The notes under the pieces were generated by a model. That model was not told where the DNA came from. It searched no databases and worked only from the letters and a program-made list of their open reading frames with translations. 64,000 nt of DNA, from positions 821,474,817 to 821,538,816 of the forward strand of contig NC_090445.1 of assembly GCF_031143425.1 (NCBI RefSeq), read 5' to 3'. Shown here one piece after another: positions 31,037-42,790 of this stretch. Origin of the DNA: Pleurodeles waltl (taxonomy: Eukaryota > Chordata > Amphibia > Caudata > Salamandridae). The translations under genes were made by a program, and so were the position numbers. Each line of letters opens with the position of its first letter. Within the stretch, counting starts at the first letter, position 1.

Positions 31037-33129
31037 TGAGACGCGTTAGTATGGACCACTCTGCTGTGAAATGCCGTGTGTGTGAATAACCAGACACGTT
31101 TTGTGTAAATGCAATTGCATTGGCTTCCCACCACCACCACCACAGAAATTTATCCCAGTGTCTCTGCGCATTTCAGAACCTGTTTCTGAATGTAAGAAAA
31201 ATCCAGAATGTGTAAGTGGCAAATCTTGTAATGTTCCTAATTTCCCTGTTAACAACTGAACCAACAAGTGACTAGATTGAGTTTCAAGTAGGATAAAACA
31301 GCTATCCTGAGCTAATCGTCGTATGGCCTGCTTCCAGAACATTTTTAACATGAAAGCACATCATGTGACTTCTACTACAAGATCATTATAATTTCACCTC
31401 CATCAACATTGTTATCTATTTCGTAAATGGGCAGCACCCTCACGGGAATCGGCTCATAGTTGGATGGTGTAGCTTTGTGGAGTCTCTCTGTGCGATTGCC
31501 GAAACATCATTAGCACTCAGGCATTAACTGGAAAAAAATCTCATCCACCTCCTTGAGTATTGATTGTGTTTTCAGTGCACTTCCTCAGATCTCTTCCGCC
31601 TTTGACTATCCAGTCAACATCTTCTCTATTCCTTCCCAGAATGTCTTGGTGTGTCATAAACTTACTTGCTTCCAAACGTTTGAATGGAAATTCCAGAGAC
31701 CACACCCCCATCTCAAAAAGCATCCCTTCTCTCCAGCAGTTGTTTTGATTTTCTGGGGTTTCCCGTAGAGAGAAGCATATTGTTGACATTGGTGCAGAGT
31801 CACTGCAGCTCGCACTGCCCCACTCCGGGCTGCCTGCCATTTTCAACAGTAGTGAGGAGGTGGTCTAAACGAGCTTGCTTGATGATGTCATATATGGAGG
31901 AAGTGCATCCTTTGCAGTGGCAGCACTGGTTTGTATACTGGGACCCTCTGTACTTCACTGATGGGAACATACAGTCACCGATCCGACAGACGAGAGTGTA
32001 CTGAGCTACAGCGGTTCGCTGACAGCCTCAGGATGAAATATCCATCCCTGGAACTTCAGAACACAGAAAAAGAAATTCCAGGACCATTTCTTTTTGAATG
32101 ATTTTGCTGGTTGCAGAAACATGCAGTCTTCTCTGACCCGTCACTGCGTCTTTGAAACCTTGTCTCCAGAGTGTGTCACAGGGATAACTCTTTTCAATGG
32201 TCCAATGCAAGAAATGCTCTGATTTGCAAAATTTATATACATATGTGGATTGCCAATGTGCCCTTCATTTCTTTCTAACATAAAAATGCTTTTAGCTGGG
32301 TTGTTGAGAAAGACTTGCCTACCAACTCCTAACTACATCCAAAATCTTCTCTTCTGTTTTGTGAAACTTTCATATCGATTAGATAAATGTGGATCTACCA
32401 CGGATTTTTTTTTTTGTAAGGAATCGACAACCCCAATGTTGTGGTCCTACAACGTGCTTCCAAACCGCCTTCAATAGGTTGTGTTCCCTTACAGCTAAAA
32501 TCTGCCACCATCGCTGTTCACTAAAGGTCTCTTGCTTCGGTGTCCCTTACAAAATATATTCTTAGACCACATCAGATGTATCTGCATTTACATGTTCAAA
32601 GAAGAGCATTAGTGCCAAGCGTCTGGAATCACACCCCAGACCATGCATTGAGCATTAGTGTCAGTCATGTAGGCCCTACATTGGTGCTCCTCCAAGCCCA
32701 TTAACATCCCCGGTTATGCAGTGCACAAAAAGAGAAGGGAGAGATTGTGCGTATCACTGCTTTACATCCATGCCAGAAGTCCTGTGACTACTTGCATCCT
32801 CATTATCTTGGGAAATGCCCCAAAGAACAATTTCTGAGCAAGCTATCCAACTAGGCCTTCCACCCCAGTCGACTGAGTGCAAATACTTTACTTTTCCTGG
32901 GTCCTGTACGTGCTCATATGATATGTTTGGCATGAGCACAGTATGATTCCTTAGGACATATTGGATCTGTGTACTCGAGTGATGTACAGAGTGTGGGCCA
33001 TTACAATGTACTCTGCTGGAAACAGGTATCTGAAGTGCGGCTCTGTCTTCCTGTGGGCACCCGCCCTATATTGATCTTCGCTGACGTTGTTTCCGGGGCC
33101 TACTCAACGGCCCTCTCATTGATACATTG
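31037..33129. other. No recognisable gene
   Basis: Two kilobases of unremarkable sequence with short frames on both strands (the longest about 100 residues, 31046-31351, 31541-31846 and 31684-32004). No motifs, no repeat relatives. A short (CCA)n patch lies at 31129-31143. Confidence 0.35.
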
Positions 33130-33490
33130 AGAGACATCAGTTCTTAATTATATTCTTTGGGACTATGGTGGCCTGTTTGTTCTCACAGATTGATTCTGTT
33201 TGATTTGCGCAGTTCACTGTTCAGCTCTGTAGAAATAGAGTCAGATGGGCCTCCACGAAACACGTGTTTGCCTTTGATGGCAAGAAGTGTGAACTGCAGA
33301 AGATAACGAACGCTTTATTTACACTTTATCAGAAGAAATAAGAATATTTCTCTTTTGTGCTCACAGTGAAAGATGTCTTTCCTTAATATTGAAAGGGTAT
33401 TAGTTGGCCACCTTTGTCGCACTAGTTGGAGCACCTGGAGGATTGCTGTGGCCATTTCTTTGCTCTGGCTTCCTTTTATTGTTTGTGACC
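33130..33490. other. Possible conserved noncoding sequence
   Basis: Unique-looking, balanced sequence with AT-rich transcription-factor-like words (CTTTATTTACACTTTATC and similar) and no repeat signature. The call rests on texture alone and needs alignment to other vertebrates. Confidence 0.15.
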
Positions 33491-33927
33491 TTATCACTGA
33501 TGTTTAAACTTTTCTCCCCCTCCGTACCTCTTCCTGCTTTTCTCCTGTTTAAATGTAGCTTTACATTGTGCTGTGCAGAGACCATCATTTCTCTAGCATT
33601 GTTATTATGTAAAATGCACTAACACCTGTTTGTGGGTAGAATTATAAATATCTTGCATCTATTTTTAGGCACCCAATAATAAATATGAAATGTATAATCC
33701 TCTTCTGGATAGCTGTTTTAAAAGGAAACGGGCACTGCATAATTGCCACATAGCTTGACTTTTCATAATATATAATTTAGTCAGTTCTGCTGCTTAGTTT
33801 GTTGGAATATTTCCAGCGGCCCTTCCTGTGCTGTAGCTTGTGGACAAAGGGACGCGAAAAGCCTGATTGAAACCTTTTTGTGAGAAACAGTGACTTTCTC
33901 CCGAGCCGACCTCGTAAATGCAGAGAG

Positions 33928-33970
33928 ATGGGGGGGCGGGCGGGTGTGTGTGTGGGGGGGGAGGGGGTAT
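33928..33970 (+). repeat. G-rich tract, quadruplex-capable
   Basis: Several runs of three or more G (GGGGGGGCGGGCGGG, then a GT run, then GGGGGGGGAGGGGG) within 43 bp, enough for an intramolecular G-quadruplex on the plus strand. No gene context visible. Confidence 0.6.
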
Positions 33971-34134
33971 CTAAAGACGTCAACTTAAACGGTGTGCCAG
34001 TGAACTAAAGGAGCTTAAAAGCACAGCTCAGGTTCGGTCCCTTTACCTGGGACGCTATTCAAACCGGGGCTTTCCTTTTACAAAACATTGCTGTTAAGCC
34101 TTAAATGAAGCTCCAGACGCGAAGACCCCGAGTG

Positions 34135-34464
34135 CAGTTCTTAATTTGTGGTGGTTGTTTCCGGCGCTTATTTTTGAGGGCCGGGGCTTATTCTTCTGCC
34201 TCAAGCATTTGCTGCGAGCAAAAGACACACATGGAAAGACGGAGGAAGGGAAAAACGAAAAAGCGTCAGTAAGGGAGAAAGTAGAAAGCTGCAAGAGTGA
34301 GCTGAAGGGGCAGGGAGTGCCTTTATATGAATTGAAGAGGCCTAAAATGGCTTCAGGATTACACCACCTCAGTATTCCGTGTTGAAACATTTAATTGCAG
34401 CAGCCGCATGTTTAAGAGGAGAGCTTTGGACACCGGCACCTTTTTATTTACAAATTAAGTACTG
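34135..34464 (+). mobile_element. hAT-type MITE, family CAGTGCTTAATTTG (copy 3)
   Basis: A 330-bp element from CAGTTCTTAATTTG to CAAATTAAGTACTG. Flanking 8-mers CCCGAGTG (34127-34134) and CCTGAGTG (34465-34472) match at seven of eight positions. The interior is closely similar to copies 1, 4 and 6: CTTATTTTTGAGGGC, CTCAAGCATTTGCTGCGAGC, AAAGACACACATGG, and near the right end GGACACCGGCACCTTTTTAT. Non-coding. Confidence 0.88.
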
Positions 34465-34472
34465 CCTGAGTG

Positions 34473-35559
34473 CACTATTCTGTAAATGAAAACCTAGAAC
34501 AGAACATACGGTATTCTTCTAATATAATGGTATTGGACAGCCCTGATGAACTTTTAGTTAGCAGAGCATTTACTGTCTTCCGTAGAAGGCTCACATCTGC
34601 AGATTGTTTTCATAAACTATACTCCAGGGTGAATCAAGTACATTTTTTTTTTTCAATCAACATTTTCAGCATTGACTTTTAAGTTGGAATAAATGAATTT
34701 GCCTCCGGCATTACAAAAAAAAAAATTAATAATAAGCAGCAAGGAAAAGGGGATCAAAAGAGATATAAAAGTCAAAGTTGGAAAACGTGTTTTTTTCTTT
34801 CAGTGTGGTATTGTTCTTTTAAGGCTACTAAAATATGTATATATATATATATCGTCTTTTGTTGACCTAGCCACATGGATATATACTGGTAGCTAACTTA
34901 AATGCTCCTGTTTACCTATCACGTCGACGCAGACAAGGAGATATAAAAAGATATGCTTTTAATTCGTAGTGTTTGAAACGTCATGCCACCGGGCTCGCAC
35001 TGCAAAGAGGCCGCTATGAGAAGCTCCCTCACAGTCTTAGCACAGGCAGCCTTAAGAGGGCGCTAGATAACAAGGCGTGGCTTCAACCCCGACCTTGTCC
35101 CTAGGGAGGGAGAACCCCCAAACGCAAGCTGCCATTTTGCCCGGTGATCCGAAAATCGTTTCACTGTTTGCCTCACACCAAAGCCTGGCTGGGTTCGGTT
35201 CGTGATCTTACACTCTGTGGAAACTCAGTCAGACTACTTGTTGCACCAGCACCCAACAAACATGTTTACATTTCACCCTCATCTAATTTAAAATGTTCTC
35301 GATGTTTTCCGCTAGTGTTTCCAACCTCTTTGGTCACTCTGTTGATTTCGTTCAGCATTATGAGATAATGACAAAGAGCTAGGAAGTCTGGGATGCAAAT
35401 AAAGGCCTCATTGATGGTGCTTGTGCTTAGCTTTCAGCCCTGAATGGTCACATTATGGGGGGACTGAATGTACTTTTTATGCTGAAGCCTTGATACTGGG
35501 CAGCACCATATCATGAGATGTCTGCCAGCGCTCTAGCGCTTAGCTGCAGTGAAATGGGG
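34473..35559. other. No recognisable gene
   Basis: It contains a TA run at 34835-34851 and a T run at 34643-34653. Otherwise featureless by eye. Confidence 0.35.
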
Positions 35560-35830
35560 GAATTCTTAGGAGGGACTGCCGAGCCTTACCGTGCGCTTGG
35601 CCTTTCCAAACTGAGTGCACCTTACAGAGGGTTTTCCTTCTTGATGGCTGTTTTGGAAATTTAAGCTGATCGTTTTCCACGTATTGTTTTGTCTGGAATA
35701 ATTGATTTGTGCAGTAAAAATTAAATGGGTTTGCAGAGAAATGCTATTTTTGCTCAGTTCAGGTTTCTCATTTTCCAATTCATCTTCCAATTCTTTCTTT
35801 GATTTATGTGCCTTACCTTCATGTACATAT
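35560..35830. other. Possible conserved noncoding sequence
   Basis: Unique-looking sequence with homeodomain-like AT-rich words (AATAATTGATTTGTG, AAAATTAAATGGG) and no repeat signature, of the texture usual for vertebrate developmental enhancers. Unverified. Confidence 0.2.
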
Positions 35831-35931
35831 TTTGGATCGCAGTTTTAGGGATTTAGTTGATGTAAAGCAGCACTGTAGCAAGATGGGATTCCAAGTTTAC
35901 TGCACTAGGGCAGTCCTTTTTCCATCTTTGT

Positions 35932-36302
35932 CGATGCTTAATTGAGCCGGCACTTGCAGGTGGGGCCCCCTGTCCACAGCACTCATTTCTTGGGACCTGC
36001 ACTTAGTTTTTCCTCAACAAACTTTGAGCTTGGACCAGAGAGAGAAAAACTCAAAAGGAGGAAAGGAGGAGGCAGGCAAAGACAGAAAAAGAGTGACAAA
36101 GATTCAAAGTGGGATGAAAAAAAACGTGCAAGAGTTGCGATTTAGAGGTAGGGTGTGTCTGGTGGTGGATTAAAGAGGCAGGAGGTGAAATGAAGACTGC
36201 ACCGTCTTTGTAGTGGGTTCGTCTACATACAGTAGCACCAGGTGCAGGCTTCTGAAGAAAACTTTGTGCTCTGGTACTTATTCTTTTACAAATTCATTAC
36301 TG
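35932..36302 (+). mobile_element. hAT-type MITE, family CAGTGCTTAATTTG (copy 4, diverged)
   Basis: Starts CGATGCTTAATTG and ends TTTACAAATTCATTACTG. Flanking 8-mers ATCTTTGT (35924-35931) and ATCTCTGT (36303-36310) match at seven of eight. The interior keeps the GGCACTTGCAGG...purine-rich...CTGGTACTTATTCTTTTAC order but is well diverged, 371 bp long. An old copy. Confidence 0.75.
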
Positions 36303-36310
36303 ATCTCTGT

Positions 36311-37804
36311 CATCATCTGCTGGGAAACTAAGGTTGCAGCTGCCAGGTACACGGCTGAGAAAACCCGGAAGCAAAATTGTTTGTCCTGGTGACTTTGCAG
36401 CCCTGTGGACTCATCTCCACTGGAGAGACCTCCGATCTCGTCTCTCGCCCTTGGTTTTTATCCCCTGCGTCTCCCTGCTTCCTTCTTTTGGACACGTACC
36501 CTACTCTAAAACCTGAAGTTGTTCATATTAAATGAACATTACTAGCTTGTCAAACCTAAAAATATCACTTACACTTAGTGCATTTCTATGACGAAATAGA
36601 GCCTGTCAATTTCTGTGATCCACATTTGAGCTGACACGAGTAAGAAATTATGGCTCATTTGATGGAACATGTGACTTTCATCCTGAATTACTTCCATCTT
36701 CTTAAGTTCAATTTTACAGATAATGAACGGCAACCAATGCAGTCCAGTGGTATAGAATGTGAAAATTAAGCCTAAAATATGTACATAGAAAAATTAAAGA
36801 TGAAAATGTGTCTTCGTATATCTTCAACTTGTTAAAACTTCCCAATTCTAGCCAAACGGGCACCCTATATATTGTGTGGTTAGGTTAAATAAATCTTGTA
36901 ACTCCACTACTAATATTTTTGAGGCTAGATGGGGTTGTGTATAGGTCTAATAGTTTGATAGCGACATACTCTTCATTTTGTGATCTACATTTTTAATCTT
37001 TATCCTTTTGGTCTATACAATGACATGCTACCACTACATCCAGGCTGTATGCCACAAGCATGCCTGTCTCCTGGTTTTGCTGATGGGGTGCTGCTACTGT
37101 GAAATACTGTTCACATGACACGGATCCTGTCTGAAAACACAGTTTGCTTCACTAACTGGACAGCCACTTCATGTTGTCACAACAACTTGGAAAAGCTAAC
37201 CAGAGGAGATCAAACAAATGAGTTCCAATTGACTATGCTGGATTTCCACTCCTCACTAATTGGTCTCTATAAAAACGTACCAAACCTGTCATGAAACTTC
37301 AATATTGCTTCTTACTTTTAAAAAAAAAATTTTATTACTAGCCAAAAATGAGTTGATTGTTCAGCTCTTGCTCCTGTTTGACGCTGGACTTTGCTTGAAA
37401 TTAGTTTTACAATGTTTGACATTATGTAGGGGTGCCTAATGTTGGCTCGGGAAAGTAAATCCATGCTGTACTTTAGGAAGTGTGCATGTTATCAGTATGT
37501 ATAGTGCATCTGAATAAAAAATACAATTAGAAGGGGGATTTTACAAATAATCCGGGTTAAAATTGGAAACCCCCAATACACCAAAGACGTTCCTAGTGTT
37601 GTTTTTGGTCTGGTCTCCCACCTGACTTCAGCTTAGCTATTTCAATGTTTCTGCACCTTGAGCAGTTTCCTAGTCAATACAGTGGCAGATAAACTCTAAT
37701 AAATTAAATTAGGAGATTTACTTGTGAAACAAATAATAAAAGTAAAGTGCTTGAAATCCTGTGTTTTGGGGGTGGCAACTGTGGATGTAATGCAGTATTG
37801 TTAA
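36311..37804. other. No recognisable gene
   Basis: AT-rich sequence; 36540-36740 looks unique and could be conserved noncoding DNA, but I cannot support it. No coding frames of note. Confidence 0.3.
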
Positions 37805-37940
37805 CATATGGGATAACTTACCTCCTGCTGTACATTATAAGGATACTGCAAGTCACAGAAGAATTCTGTGAGCATATAGCAGACCAATGCCAAATACTGG
37901 CTTCCTTTATAAAGTCATGGGACTCCGAGGTGTCTTGCAA
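37805..37940. repeat. Dispersed repeat R2, copy 2
   Basis: Partner of 7822-7965: TACATTATAAGGATACTGCA, AGCATATAG and CCTTTATAAAGTCATGGGAC appear in the same order and spacing. Non-coding. Confidence 0.6.
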
Positions 37941-39802
37941 TATCCTTTTAATGTACGTTAGACGGTATTGGGGTTGGTGGTGAACCTTCCTTTGGGGACA
38001 AGGGAGCGTTATAATTCAAGGAGGTTTGACTTTTTGCTGGTGTGAGTCTAGTTTATTCCCTTTTTTGGAAAAGTCTGACAGTTGAAGTTGTTGTTAGAAA
38101 GTATGTTGTCTTCACTTCACGCGAAGGAAACCCAAGACTGCCAGGTATGGTGTGAGAGGTTTTGAAATGTTTTCCATGTGCATAACATGTTTTTTATTCA
38201 TAACTTTAGTAGAAGGTCCATCAGACACGTCTGATTTATTTAGTTTTAATGTAAATCTACATACTTGTTGAGAATGCTGGTGTTGACTAACTTTTACAGG
38301 TGGACACATGCAGGAATGCTTAAATGGGCTCACCAGGAACACTGCAAATGTTATGGTAATAGCACATGGAAATTCCACCATACTTATGTAATTTCCATGT
38401 CCACAAATCCTATTCGAGTGAGCAAAATCCAACCATTCTTAATTGGAATTTTGACCTCACAAATTTTTGGGCCAATAAATTGTAGCTAGGTGTCCAAGGC
38501 AATGTAAGGTGGACTCTATATTAGTAAAGCATGTATTCAGTTATTTGGCTACGTAAACTGACGAAGTCTGCAGTGGTCTAAGAGCACATATATACATACA
38601 GGTGACAAAAACATGCGCAGGGAATATTTCAAGATGGCAAGACCACCTCCCAGTTATGCAGAAAAAGTTAAAGGAAAATGTCTCTGAATGCTATTCAGTA
38701 AGTCATTTATTGAAAGTCAGTGAGTCGGCTGCCCTTTACACGTCTAAACATCAAAGGCATTTTGCCACATATGTCAGAGCAAATGTCCTAATGTCTCTCC
38801 ACTGTTACAGAAAAAAACATTTATCCAAAATACTTGACTTAATCACTTTTGTGTTTACTTGTTGTCATCCAATCGAAATTTGGATCCATTTTTAGAGCCT
38901 TGAATGGGTCAAAATCTGAGTCCGCACAGAAAACATTTGAAACTGTGATGCCAACATTTTTGTAGTTCTAGAGTTGGGGCAGCATTGTGGAAATGCCTCG
39001 GTGGTGCAGCACCCTTTGTGCCCATTATCTTCGACCCATGGTTACATTGGTATTAAAGGAGTAGGAAGATATCCTCAGTGGACCCAGTGCAGGCACTAAC
39101 TCCACCGTGGCTTCCCTGCTCCCTCCTTTAACTGAGGAATCCCCCCTGCAATGAGAGACGAACCTGAGGTTGACACTGATAATTCACCTTTCAGTGCTGC
39201 ACTGTTCTCAGCGGAGGTGTGAGCTCACACGTGCACTGAGGACAGCACATTTTCTTCATACTTGGTCCCACTGTCCCAGTCTGCAGTTGGCACACCCAGT
39301 TAGGTTTGCACAGTAAGTTATCTGTTGCCCGGTACCATTGAAACATTACACCAGATGAATTTCTCTTTTGTACCCAAGTCTATCAACAAGAAGTGTTGCC
39401 TCTTTCATACCACCTAATGGTAAGGTTAGCAGAAGGAGACCAATACGAAGGGCACGTCACACCACACCTTGAAATGGCATATTTCTCATCCAGGAAGTCC
39501 TTGAACAAAGCACTTCTTCTTCTCCGTACCTTTGTGTACCCACTACTTGATATAATATGTGTGATGCTCAGATTCTGTCTGTACTTCTTGTGGAAATTGC
39601 ACTCCTTTCTGTCTTTGTATCTGGTCAAACTAAATCTGTCCTTAGCTGTACCAAGTGCAGTTATCAAAATAGTGCATTATATGCACTCTGAATGTCTGTC
39701 CAGGTATCTTCCTTATGTGTCCACCAGGCATGTGCACAATATAAATAGTTCAGTTATTGGGCTCTGTTCGTCTGGTTGCACTAAACACGATATATATAAT
39801 CA
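37941..39802. other. No recognisable gene
   Basis: Two kilobases of ordinary sequence. The longest frame, 39393-39836 (147 residues), shows no domain and runs into the next repeat. Not supported as coding. Confidence 0.35.
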
Positions 39803-40178
39803 GGACCACTGGAATTATGCGATTGTGCGGCCATGACGTTTCACGTGTGTTTATAGACTTTCCGCATTTGCCACATAATCCATCATGTGCGGCATAATCA
39901 TCAGATTTTACGAACAAAAAAAAACATTCTAGCTCAAACGGTTCAAAAGGTACTAAAACGCAGCAGCATGTGTTGAACACACAGTTAAAGGCCCTTTGCA
40001 AAGGTTAACTGTTCATCTTTCTATTGCTTATTGCCATATTTGGGTATCATGAGATGCACCCAATGCCCTGACAGTGTTAGCAATTGTAAAATGTCAAAAT
40101 AATGAAGTTGTAATATAAAAAAAAGTGCCACATTATGACGCATAATTTATTTACCACAGCAGCATAATTCCGGTGACC
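39803..40178. mobile_element. Non-autonomous element with CTGGAATTATG ends (R3)
   Basis: Left end GGACCACTGGAATTATGCG and right end CATAATTCCGGTGACC are inverted repeats over about 16 bp with two mismatches. It encloses 376 bp of non-coding sequence with ATTGCTTATTGCCATATTTG and TGCCACATTATGACGCATAA. A left end of the same family occurs at 28886. No clear target duplication; DNA-transposon MITE is the best guess. Confidence 0.5.
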
Positions 40179-40179
40179 T

Positions 40180-40440
40180 TCTAGGTAATGCAGGTGCTGC
40201 ACAAACACAGAGGGGCGAAGCTCGCTCTAGCGGGTTGGTGCGTGCTTGTGTTTTATGGCGGCTGGGGGTGACCTCCCCGGGGTGCCGTTGCCCGGGCCTG
40301 CTTGTCCGTCTGTCAGCTGCGAGCGATAGCAAAGGCCTGCCTCCTTGTGGCGCTGGTAGAGGAGCACGCGGCGCCCCGCGCGCCTTCATCCCTGTGTGCG
40401 TCCACCCCCGCACGCGCACCTCTGAGGCTGCTCCTGTGCA
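40180..40440. other. CpG-rich block
   Basis: About 260 bp much richer in CpG than anything nearby (for example GGCGCCCCGCGCGCC at 40369-40383). In a vertebrate genome this may mark an unmethylated regulatory region or a GC-rich repeat. No exon or start codon context is convincing. It is followed directly by unique-looking sequence at 40440-40690. Confidence 0.45.
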
Positions 40441-40690
40441 TAGCGCAGCGGTTAATCATTAACGTGAGGGACTTCGTTGCTCGAGCGATGAAACCGTCTT
40501 GTAGAGACAGAGAGCTTGCTGGGAAATAAAGCTCCATCAAAAGGCTTCCACTGTGCGCCATCTGGCTTCATTCCGAGGGCGCCCGGAACTCCTAATGCCC
40601 CTAAACTGAATGTCGTGCACCCCCCTAGCTCTCTGCCGTGAGGGTCTAATGTCGGCCGAGCAGAGTAAAGCAATCAATTAAATGTGCTTC
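40440..40690. other. Possible conserved noncoding element
   Basis: Unique-looking sequence with homeodomain-like words TTAATCATTAACG (40450-40462) and CAATCAATTAAATGTG (40671-40686), next to a CpG-rich block. No repeat relatives in the window and no coding frame. Texture suggests a developmental enhancer; only cross-species alignment can decide. Confidence 0.25.
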
Positions 40691-40959
40691 AGAACAAAAT
40701 TCTTAAGACGGCCTCCTCGGGTCTCCTCATGGCCAAGAGTTAAGAGTATGTTTTTTCTACTGTTGCCCAAAGTCCAAGACAATCTGGGGTTGGCCAAAAG
40801 GCGAAAGGTCAGAGGACAGCCCTGGGTTTCTAAACGATAGCTTGCCCCAGCCCTGTGAACGAGGGGCTGTGAAAATGCAATGCATGTATTATGCTTAAAA
40901 ATTGAGAAGCCAGCCCCCCGGCCTTATAGCTGTGATGTGTTACCACGCGAGCTTTTCAC

Positions 40960-41240
40960 AGTTTGAATAGCATGACTGCTGAAGTCGGAATTATTGGGGG
41001 TGACTCCGCCGGGAGGACTTTATAATAACAGTGAAGGAGGGGAGGAGTGAAAGAGCTGGTGAGGAGGTGGTAATTAGGGTACCAGTGATATAAAATTGCC
41101 ACGCGTAGGTTACCTCTCAAGGCATTGACAGAGCTGTCATGGCAGGAACGGTGAACATCCATCCCTCAAAGTGTTTGTATGTATCACCATCGTATTTTGG
41201 TAACACGTGTTTACATGCAATTACGATAAAGAACCATTTT
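40960..41240. other. Possible conserved noncoding element
   Basis: Unique-looking, with GGTGGTAATTAGGGTACC and TGCAATTACGATAAAG words and a near-palindromic TGACAGAGCTGTCA at 41127-41140. No repeat relatives, no coding frame. Same caveat as the element at 40440. Confidence 0.22.
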
Positions 41241-41647
41241 CCTAAGTCAGACCTTGTTTGGATGTGCTGTGACCTGTAAACCTCAGGACACAAGTTCTTT
41301 GTAGTTTCTGATACTGAGTGTCCTTGTCATGTCTGATGGGCTCTTTAGGGGCGGCCACCTCACCCCAGGTCATCATTAACTCTGTCTCCAGTCCTGAACT
41401 TTTCAGTGACAACTCATTTTTTTCTGGTGTGTTAGTCTAATTAATTCATGGGTTGCACAGCAAGACACCTAGATTGCATTAGAGATCACACCAAAGTTTA
41501 GGACAGGAAACTGTTCACTCTTGTTGGGCATTCTGTGAAGCCATCATCGACAGTGTTACAGTGCGTACCGCCATGCAACTTCCTCATAACAATGCCTGGG
41601 CTTAGTGGTTGCACTTAATTTGTAGCGTGCGTAGCACACCAGTGTTT

Positions 41648-42185
41648 ACTCTAAGATGTGAGATAGTGTTTACTCGGGAGAGGATGTGGCATAAAGGCCA
41701 GAGCTGCCGACTTCCGAGTTGGGGGAACCAGTGCTTAATTTGTGCTTGTTGTTTACGGTGCTGAGCACCGGCACTTATTTTTCAGGGCGGGGCTTAGTCT
41801 TATGCCTCAAGCATTTGCTGCAACCAAAAGACACACATGGGAAAGACGGAGGAAGAGAAAAGCGTCACTAAGAGAGAATGCAGAAAGCTGCAAGAGTGAG
41901 ATGAAGGGGCAGGGAGTGGCTTTATATGGATTGAAGAGGCCCAAAATGGCTTTAGGATTACGTACCTCAGTATTCTGTGTTCGCATATTTAATTGCAGCA
42001 GCCCTTTTTTAAGAGGAGGGCTTTGGGTACCGGCACCTTTTTATTTACAAATTAAGCACTGGGGGGAACCAGGTTCGAATCTCGGCATCAGCATCCTGTG
42101 ATTCTGGGCGAGTAACTTAATCTTCTCCTGCCTACTATTCAGCTTGTGTGATTGCGCTTTACAAGTCCTCTATTTATGTAGTAAA
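41648..42185 (+). mobile_element. tRNA-derived SINE, MIR/CORE-like, split by a hAT MITE
   Basis: The left part (41648-41729) has an A-box-like TGGCATAAAGG. The right part (from 42070) has the B-box GGTTCGAATC (42073-42082), then GATTCTGGGCGAGTAACTTA, which resembles the GGGCAAGTYACTTAA word of MIR-type SINEs, then GCGCTTTACAAGTCC resembling an L2-type tail. The two parts are separated by the MITE at 41730-42061; deleting it and one copy of the GGGGGAAC duplication restores a continuous element. It is a SINE, not a functional tRNA gene. Confidence 0.7.
41730..42061 (+). mobile_element. hAT-type MITE, family CAGTGCTTAATTTG (copy 5), inside a SINE
   Basis: A 332-bp element with perfect 14-bp ends CAGTGCTTAATTTG / CAAATTAAGCACTG and a perfect 8-bp duplication GGGGGAAC at 41722-41729 and 42062-42069. 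The best-preserved copy, useful as reference for the family. It interrupts a tRNA-derived SINE between its A and B boxes. Non-coding; the 120-residue frame across it is spurious. Confidence 0.93.
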
Positions 42186-42317
42186 CATCTTGTGTGTTTT
42201 CAGTGATGTCCTCAGCCACCCCATTATCGTTTTAGTGGAGGGGTTCTTGATGGGCCTCTTCCATCTGTAACTCAAAGACAGTAGATACTCATCAAGAACC
42301 CCACCCCCACTGTAGCT

Positions 42318-42645
42318 GCTAAAGGATGAATTGATGAGTGAAAGGGAGGTTGGGTGGAATGAAAGGGTGAATGGATGAACGGATGGATGATTGAAAGGAT
42401 GGATGAAAGGAGGATAGATAAGTGAAAGGATGGTTGACTGAGTGAAAGGGTGGATGAATGCATTGGTGAATAGGTTTGACGGATAGGTTTGAAGATGGAT
42501 AGATTTGGAAATGAATAGACAAATGAATTGACGGAATGGTGACAGACTGATGCATTAAAGGTTGAATAGATGACAGAATATAAAGGTGAAATGGTGGATC
42601 TCACTGGATAGCTGGAAGTATGAATGGATAGATGCTTGGATGGAA
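42318..42645. repeat. Degenerate GGAT/GAAT tetranucleotide array
   Basis: Over 300 bp of imperfect GGATGGATGAAT and GTGAAAGG words. It explains the Ser/His/Pro-rich minus-strand frames. An old, decayed microsatellite. Confidence 0.85.
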
Positions 42646-42790
42646 GAGACAACTAAGCTCTTCTGGAGAGGGTCACAATGACTTGCTTTGTGCTGTAAGA
42701 GCTTTGGTTCAAAAGTGGGGGGTGGGTATTTTCATTTTCTGGCTACTCCCTTTTGTGTGACGGCTCTAAGCATTGGGTTGATGCTAGCAC

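Noticed and set aside
42062..42095. Functional tRNA gene at the GGTTCGAATC box
   Set aside because: No acceptor stem or full cloverleaf; the box is the B box of a SINE split by a MITE.
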